Assembly (NCBI GenBank): GCA_007116755.1
Contig: SKHU01000200.1
Coordinates: forward strand, 1-9,483
Origin: Alphaproteobacteria bacterium
Lineage (GTDB): Bacteria; Pseudomonadota; Alphaproteobacteria; Micavibrionales; CSBR16-224
Length of the DNA: 9,483 nucleotides
Direction: 5' to 3'
Shown here one piece after another: positions 6,501 through 9,483 of this stretch. Below the pieces are notes generated by a model, which saw only the letters and a program-made list of their open reading frames with translations, searched no databases and had not been told where the DNA came from. Every line of letters starts with the position of its first letter. The first letter of the stretch is position 1. A program made the position numbers and the translations under genes.

Positions 6501-7270
6501 TTCACAAGCGCATCAAAATCGCCTTTGCGCGCAGCGCGCAAAATATTTTTATGCTTTTTAGAAAATTCGGGATCGCGTCTGTAGCCCGCGATCAGTGCCT
6601 GACTTTCCTGCGATAAGGCCAGATGTTTTTCGGAATCGCGCGCACCGGTCAGGATTTCCTCGATCTCCGTCACGGGGTACCATATGGCGTTTTCAATGTT
6701 CCGCACAGGATCGCAGCGTTTCCGGATATACAAGGCCATATCCATAGACAGTATCAAATAGGAAACATGCCCCGTCACCAGAATATCTTCGGCAAAGCGC
6801 GCGAAGTATTCGGCTGCGGGTACGGATTTTTCAACGGCAATGTCCTGCAATATGCCCACGCCTTTTTTGACGTTTTTTTTAACCCCCATACCCCAGATCA
6901 AAAGACAGGCATAGCGGATTCCGGCGCGCTCGTCGCGGAGCTCCGTCCATGTTTTTTTGTACCATTCGGCAGCATCTTCCGGCTTTTCCTGTAAATAGCA
7001 AAGATCGGCCTGCGCAAGCCATGCACAGGGTTCACGGGCATCCGTTCCGCGTTCCAGCCACAGCAGCGCCAGTTCATTATCAGTATCGAACAGCGAAACC
7101 TTGTTGGAAAACAGTGCCTCCCAAAGTTTGAAACAGGCCTTGCCGTTGCCGTCTGCGGCATCGTCAATCATTTCTTGCGTCTGGTCGTTCTTCACGCGTC
7201 TACGCGTCCATTCCAGTAATGCCTGCGTATCGCCGTCTCTTGCCTTGTTTTTAATATCTTCGGAAACCAT
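3566..7270 (-). CDS. Large protein with N-terminal Sel1/TPR-like repeats and two tandem CbbX-like AAA+ ATPase domains
   Basis: The product is 1234 residues. The N-terminal half (about 1-570) is helical; Sel1/TPR-like stretches are clearest at about 40-160 and 400-490 (for example L-G-L-G-T-K-K-D-T-Q-K-G). A polar Asn/Thr/Gln/Glu-rich linker spans about 577-624. Two AAA+ domains of the CbxX/CfxQ (CbbX, SpoVK) family follow. Domain 1 has Walker A G-N-P-G-T-G-K-T-T at 696-704, Walker B I-L-F-I-D-E at 755-760 and N-P-G-L-R-S-R-F at 817-824. Domain 2 has the same motifs at 987-995, 1046-1051 and 1103-1110. Both keep sensor (A-A-G-Y) and R-F-V-R-N-L-F-E motifs, so both should hydrolyse ATP. The family remodels partner proteins (CbbX acts on Rubisco, EccA belongs to type VII secretion); no such partner is nearby. 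It has no signal or membrane helix. I choose the ATG at 7270, with AAAGG 8 bases before it; an in-frame TTG at 7291 would add seven residues. Confidence 0.92.
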   Translation of the reverse strand: MVSEDIKNKARDGDTQALLEWTRRRVKNDQTQEMIDDAADGNGKACFKLWEALFSNKVSLFDTDNELALLWLERGTDAREPCAWLAQADLCYLQEKPEDAAEWYKKTWTELRDERAGIRYACLLIWGMGVKKNVKKGVGILQDIAVEKSVPAAEYFARFAEDILVTGHVSYLILSMDMALYIRKRCDPVRNIENAIWYPVTEIEEILTGARDSEKHLALSQESQALIAGYRRDPEFSKKHKNILRAARKGDFDALVKWTQQTEEYERRPLLIEHLMRRLKKQFDDRENNPESFALDTFLIYETGRACFFGSPRAEAVELFELFLRLYRRETLNKAGDESDAPPSVDSSIWVLQNRTKKTDIYKENPERIEAFFQRMTVSSRTRRATAFYDTGRFLLPADKHSGLAKAWFERAHDYGHKTAITYLLDLALIRDEYDYAFYHCRNAVKSGRHNNLQWKYGLMVYLGLGTKKDTQKGMNYIRAASEDETCENHNEARIMLETKTIHAGFATRILTPEQFAHCRNIAIEEKNKKYPSLFWRRLGRHERPKSSKQKDEMRFPLSLIEQMLAPLQMPSWIPMTAVENARENTAKNTSENTTAAPEQSGTTEAGGRKTQPSQKTQENAENKMDWTDIVGYNADTGADNTETSFSPMQQLDRLIGLAKVKETVKSVLAKTEFSRQRKAAGLPLANFNLHLVFSGNPGTGKTTVARILGQILKEAGYLKKGHVVEVSREDLIGEYAGQTAKMVAAKINEAQGGILFIDEAYSLAGYQNVTGAYAASMGREQEAIETLLQYMENKRGEFIVIAAGYTKEMENFLSFNPGLRSRFAETVTFPDFSSGELLEIFLKMAEDHHYKLTEEAQEHLGAIMRAAPSYHGSNFSNARFVRNLFETTLRQLAMRVTDNAGKIGRNLTLQEMTTIEKDDLTPPADMNLSAASRYGITAEEQLEELIGMDGIKENLRAIGHKISYLRKRKETGAAAQAFNLHFIFRGNPGTGKTTVARILGDILRENGYLEKGHVVEVSAKDLIGEFIGQTAPQTSAKINEAMGGILFIDEAYSLIGHKTKSGSDFSEEAISTLLQEMENKRGKFVVVAAGYSEEMGHFVEYNPGLRSRFTEFITFPDFSPRELHQIFLKMAVDNHYTLSEEAEQHARKIFADVKYLYEKDFPNGRFVRNLFENTLRYLAVRVMTELSFDEDESGLAEPSDRMTRIEKSDIEQGFTKTTDALWDDKEPVGFIAA

Positions 7271-7301
7271 GCGTGATACCTTTGATAACAACCCGCCTTT
7301 T

Positions 7302-7319
7302 TATATTATCTATATTATC
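7302..7319 (-). promoter_or_regulatory. Tandem 9-base repeat with two -10-like boxes before the ATPase gene
   Basis: On the minus strand GATAATATA is repeated twice head to tail (7319-7311 and 7310-7302), each copy holding a GATAAT -10-like hexamer. The proximal copy would start transcription near 7298, 28 bases before the ATG at 7270. That leader fits the ATG start and would leave only about seven bases for the alternative TTG at 7291. No good -35 is visible (the best is an A-rich TAAAAA at 7333-7328), so a non-standard promoter, an activator or simple AT-richness are all possible. Confidence 0.35.
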
Positions 7320-7361
7320 GTTTTATTTTTTTAAGAAAAGGCTAACCGTGATTTAACAGCC

Positions 7362-7390
7362 GTGACAAAAAAGGTTTTTTCGCCGATAAT
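7362..7390 (+). promoter_or_regulatory. Candidate sigma-70 promoter for the transporter-lyase operon
   Basis: GTGACA (7362-7367) and GATAAT (7385-7390) are separated by exactly 17 bases, each one base from the consensus hexamer. It is the best promoter match in the window. Transcription would start near 7397, leaving about 90 bases of leader before the transporter ATG. It is divergent from the ATPase promoter region, with the two putative -10 sites roughly 70 bases apart. Confidence 0.55.
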
Positions 7391-7411
7391 GGCAAACGTA
7401 AAACCGGAACA

Positions 7412-7430
7412 ACAAGTGATATGGACTTGT
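7412..7430 (+). promoter_or_regulatory. Small inverted repeat in the transporter leader
   Basis: ACAAGT (7412-7417) and ACTTGT (7425-7430) are perfect complements around a 7-base spacer, starting about 15 bases after the predicted transcription start. Position and size would suit a repressor operator or a small RNA hairpin. A six-base inverted repeat can arise by chance, so this is only a candidate. Further on, GGGGG at 7476-7480, the apparent ribosome-binding site, lies next to CCC runs on both sides (7471-7473 and 7484-7486) that could pair with it. Confidence 0.25.
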
Positions 7431-7486
7431 GCGCGGATGTGGCGTAGCATGAAACGAGCGACACGTCTCTCCCGCGGGGGTCTCCC

Positions 7487-9160
7487 ATGCCTGTCATGTT
7501 TATGCTGATTGCCATTTTTCTGTTTTCGCTCTGGACGCCGGTTATCAATTTCTGCATCCAGAGCATCAATCTGTGGGAGTTTATCTTCTGGACGGAGCTG
7601 ATCTGCTTTACCCTGTCTTTTATCATTCTGAAAGTGATTTTGTCGAAAAACGCCGTCAAGCACAAAAGGCTGCGCGATCTGTCTGCGCGCGAGGCGATGA
7701 TTTTCGGCACCTCCGGTTTCTGCCGCGTTGCGGCGATGGGGCTTTTGTTTACCTCTTTCTTTTACCTGTCGGTGGCGGCCGCGATCAGCGTGTATGATTT
7801 CTGGCCGATCATTGCGCTGTATCTTGCGCCGGCGCTGGTCTCCAAAGACTGGAGCCGCGTGACGCCGCGCGAGGTTGTTTACTCCCTTGTCGCCGTCGGC
7901 GGCGTGTTCCTGCTGCTGATGCCGGAAACGCGGGCGGAGTTTTTTGCGGCGGAAGACGACCCGTTCAAACGCTGGGGCATTCTGCTGCTGCCGCTGATTT
8001 CGGGGTTGCTGAATGCGCTGTCGGGCGTGATCAATAACGGGCTGGTCTCCAAAATGCAGATCAAGGATCATCCGTTTTTGTCGATCTTCGTTGTGGATAT
8101 CAATTACGGGTTTTTCTGCGTGATGTTCGCAGGGCTCGGCTGGCTTGCCAGTCCGCATTTTATGGCCGATGCCGCCAGCACCTATACGCCTGAGGCTGTC
8201 GGCGGCATGCTGTTTTTCAGTCTTGTGATTGTTGTGCTGGGACGGCTCAGCTTTGTGCTGGCACGGGCGCGGGCAAAAACGGATTTGATGGTGCTGTGGT
8301 TTATCCTGCCGATTTTAACGCTGTTCTGGTTGTGGTTGTTCGGCATGGCCGAGATTACAGGCGAAATCGTACTGGGCGCGGCGATGATCACTGTGGCCAA
8401 TCTTCTGATTTCCGCGCGGCCGGACGACCGCATCTCTTATCCGGCAACGTTGATTGCGCTGCTTTTGATCAGTGTTTACTGCTTTTTCACGGACGGGCTG
8501 GATGTTGAGGATTACTACGAGGTTGTCTCCGTACCGCTGTTTTTCTATGCGATTATCGTCGCATTCTTGATGGAACGGCTGATCCGCCGCGACCGGTTCG
8601 AAGAAGATATCGTCGTGGAGATCACCCGCCACGTTGAACAAAACGGCCCGCGCGAAGTAAAGAAAAAAGTCGATCTGATCCGTCAGGTCACGTCCATTAT
8701 CAGAACAAACGATCTTGAAGAGGTGGATCGGCACTATCAGAAAATCCGCAATGCCAAACATAAATGGATGCTGGCAATTACCGATAAGCTGGACGCGCTG
8801 GTGCTGTCGCGGCTGCAGGGCGCAAATTTCGGAGAGATGCTGGTGCTGCTTTTGATCGGTTTTCTTAGCATTCTGACGCTGACCGTGTACCGCCCGCCTT
8901 ATTTCGTCGGGGACGCATTTGCCATTATTTTGTCGGCGGCAACAGTGTTTGTGTTTTTTACGACGGTTGATCTGATTCGGCTCAGGCGGAAATTTTTTCT
9001 GGATGTTGATGCGAAAGGGCATTTTAAAATGTCCAAAGAGGTGACGCGCATTACGCGTCTGGATATGATTGTATCGATTGTGCTGGTCATGGTCGTCGTC
9101 ACAGCGATGATGGGCGTGATGTGGTTTCAATATGACGATATTTATATGTCCGACCGCTAA
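7487..9160 (+). CDS. DMT/EamA-type transporter with an extra C-terminal multi-helix extension
   Basis: This 557-residue inner-membrane protein starts like a ten-helix drug/metabolite transporter. Two EamA-like halves can be traced at about 1-146 and 163-309, the second ending in G-E-I-V-L-G-A-A-M-I-T-V-A-N-L-L-I-S, which matches the usual last helix. EamA proteins are commonly about 280-320 residues. Here about 245 more follow: helices at 321-336 and 344-362, a charged segment at about 363-448 (probably cytoplasmic, helical, with R-H-V-E and K-K-K-V-D-L-I-R), then helices at 449-468, 473-493 and 527-547. I do not recognise this extension. The substrate is unknown; EamA proteins export or import amino acids, sugars, nucleosides or other metabolites. 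The ATG at 7487 is the first start after an in-frame stop at 7445-7447 and has GGGGG six bases upstream. The next gene begins 33 bases downstream with no terminator between, so substrate and lyase pathway may be linked. Confidence 0.85.
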   Translation: MPVMFMLIAIFLFSLWTPVINFCIQSINLWEFIFWTELICFTLSFIILKVILSKNAVKHKRLRDLSAREAMIFGTSGFCRVAAMGLLFTSFFYLSVAAAISVYDFWPIIALYLAPALVSKDWSRVTPREVVYSLVAVGGVFLLLMPETRAEFFAAEDDPFKRWGILLLPLISGLLNALSGVINNGLVSKMQIKDHPFLSIFVVDINYGFFCVMFAGLGWLASPHFMADAASTYTPEAVGGMLFFSLVIVVLGRLSFVLARARAKTDLMVLWFILPILTLFWLWLFGMAEITGEIVLGAAMITVANLLISARPDDRISYPATLIALLLISVYCFFTDGLDVEDYYEVVSVPLFFYAIIVAFLMERLIRRDRFEEDIVVEITRHVEQNGPREVKKKVDLIRQVTSIIRTNDLEEVDRHYQKIRNAKHKWMLAITDKLDALVLSRLQGANFGEMLVLLLIGFLSILTLTVYRPPYFVGDAFAIILSAATVFVFFTTVDLIRLRRKFFLDVDAKGHFKMSKEVTRITRLDMIVSIVLVMVVVTAMMGVMWFQYDDIYMSDR

Positions 9161-9193
9161 AAACGGATGAAGTAAAAAAACGGAGAAAAAAAA

Positions 9194-9483
9194 ATGGATA
9201 AAACGGCTGGACAAAAACTGCGCATAGCCATGCGGGCCGAACGCCCGCTGCATATGATCGGCGTCGCCGACGGCAGCGATGCGCTGGAGGCGGAGAAAGC
9301 CGGATTTAAAGCGCTGTATCTTTCCGGCAGTCAGGTGGCCGCCTCGCGCGGTTGGGCGGATATCGGCCGGCTGGAGCTGAAACATATCGTCGAGGCGGTG
9401 GAGCGTATCCGCGACAGCGGCACGTCCTTGCCGCTTTTGGTCGATGTGGATACGGGTTTTGACGATCCCGCCGAAACCGTGCG
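9194..9483 (+). CDS. prpB: Probable methylisocitrate lyase (ICL/PEP mutase family), 3' end beyond the window
   Basis: Ninety-six codons are visible and the frame is open to the window end. The family of beta/alpha-barrel Mg-dependent lyases and mutases is shown by Y-L-S-G at 42-45, A-D56-I-G and L-L-V-D84-V-D86-T-G-F. These correspond to the substrate-contact loop and metal-binding aspartates of methylisocitrate lyase, which cleaves 2-methylisocitrate to pyruvate and succinate in propionate breakdown. The start is the ATG at 9194, with GGAG at 9182-9185 followed by eight A residues. PrpB is the best guess, but oxaloacetate decarboxylase, PEP mutase and dimethylmalate lyase share these motifs. 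The distinguishing K-K-C-G-H loop and any prpC lie outside the window. D-D-P after T-G-F replaces the more usual G-x-G-like loop, so the exact reaction should be held open. It follows the transporter gene by 33 bases and is probably in its operon. Confidence 0.8.
   Translation, partial: MDKTAGQKLRIAMRAERPLHMIGVADGSDALEAEKAGFKALYLSGSQVAASRGWADIGRLELKHIVEAVERIRDSGTSLPLLVDVDTGFDDPAETV

Noticed and set aside
3566..7270. The ATPase as a Rubisco activase (CbbX) or type VII secretion ATPase (EccA).
   Set aside because: It has two AAA+ modules and a Sel1/TPR-like half much longer than in either family, and no Rubisco or ESX gene is in the window.
7389..7508. A 39-codon frame overlapping the start of the transporter gene, considered as a leader peptide.
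   Set aside because: Its ATG lies inside the predicted -10 box, upstream of the expected transcript start, and it lacks a ribosome-binding site.
8315..9385. A 356-codon minus-strand open frame opposite the transporter and lyase genes.
   Set aside because: The product is an implausible His/Gln/Arg-rich sequence with no motif, and the plus strand carries clear transporter and lyase signatures through the same stretch.

Overview
The window looks like chromosomal DNA from a Gram-negative bacterium, most likely an alphaproteobacterium or a relative. That is an inference from a tatD-type gene followed at once by a probable metallo-beta-lactamase-fold gene, a methylisocitrate-lyase-type gene, a roughly balanced base composition and a dispersed GAGCGAAGCGAA palindrome. 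No rRNA or tRNA gene is present and the species cannot be fixed. Seven genes fill the window; the first and last run off its ends. I see no CRISPR array, transposase or integrase.

Left part (1-842, minus strand): a complete TatD-family metal-dependent hydrolase gene. Thirty bases after it comes the first six codons of a probable MBL-fold hydrolase. A promoter candidate for this pair lies at 892-919.

Second part (958-3461, plus strand): a three-gene cluster behind a long leader. The first two genes encode unrecognised single-pass membrane proteins (286 and 196 aa). They share an architecture: a charged N-terminal segment, one membrane helix, then an exported domain with an N-[IV]-R-x-G-x-x-Y motif at the same residue numbers (162-169) in both. 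The third gene is a phage-lambda-type PPP phosphatase with all its metal ligands. It starts 12 bases after the second gene with almost no ribosome-binding site, so its translation is probably coupled. This cluster is the best candidate for an undescribed functional unit.

Middle (3474-3544): a 71-base imperfect palindrome of the dispersed GAGCGAAGCGAA type sits between the converging phosphatase and ATPase genes.

Third part (3566-7270, minus strand): one very large gene for a protein with an N-terminal helical-repeat (Sel1/TPR-like) half, a polar linker and two complete CbbX-like AAA+ domains in tandem. It is probably a remodelling ATPase of unknown target.

Right part (7271-9483, plus strand): a divergent promoter region of about 216 bases, then a 557-residue DMT/EamA-type transporter. 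This carries an unusual C-terminal addition of two membrane helices, a charged cytoplasmic segment and three more helices. Thirty-three bases later begins a probable methylisocitrate lyase, cut by the window end. The transporter and lyase look like one operon, which suggests, without proving, a link to propionate or another short-chain organic acid.
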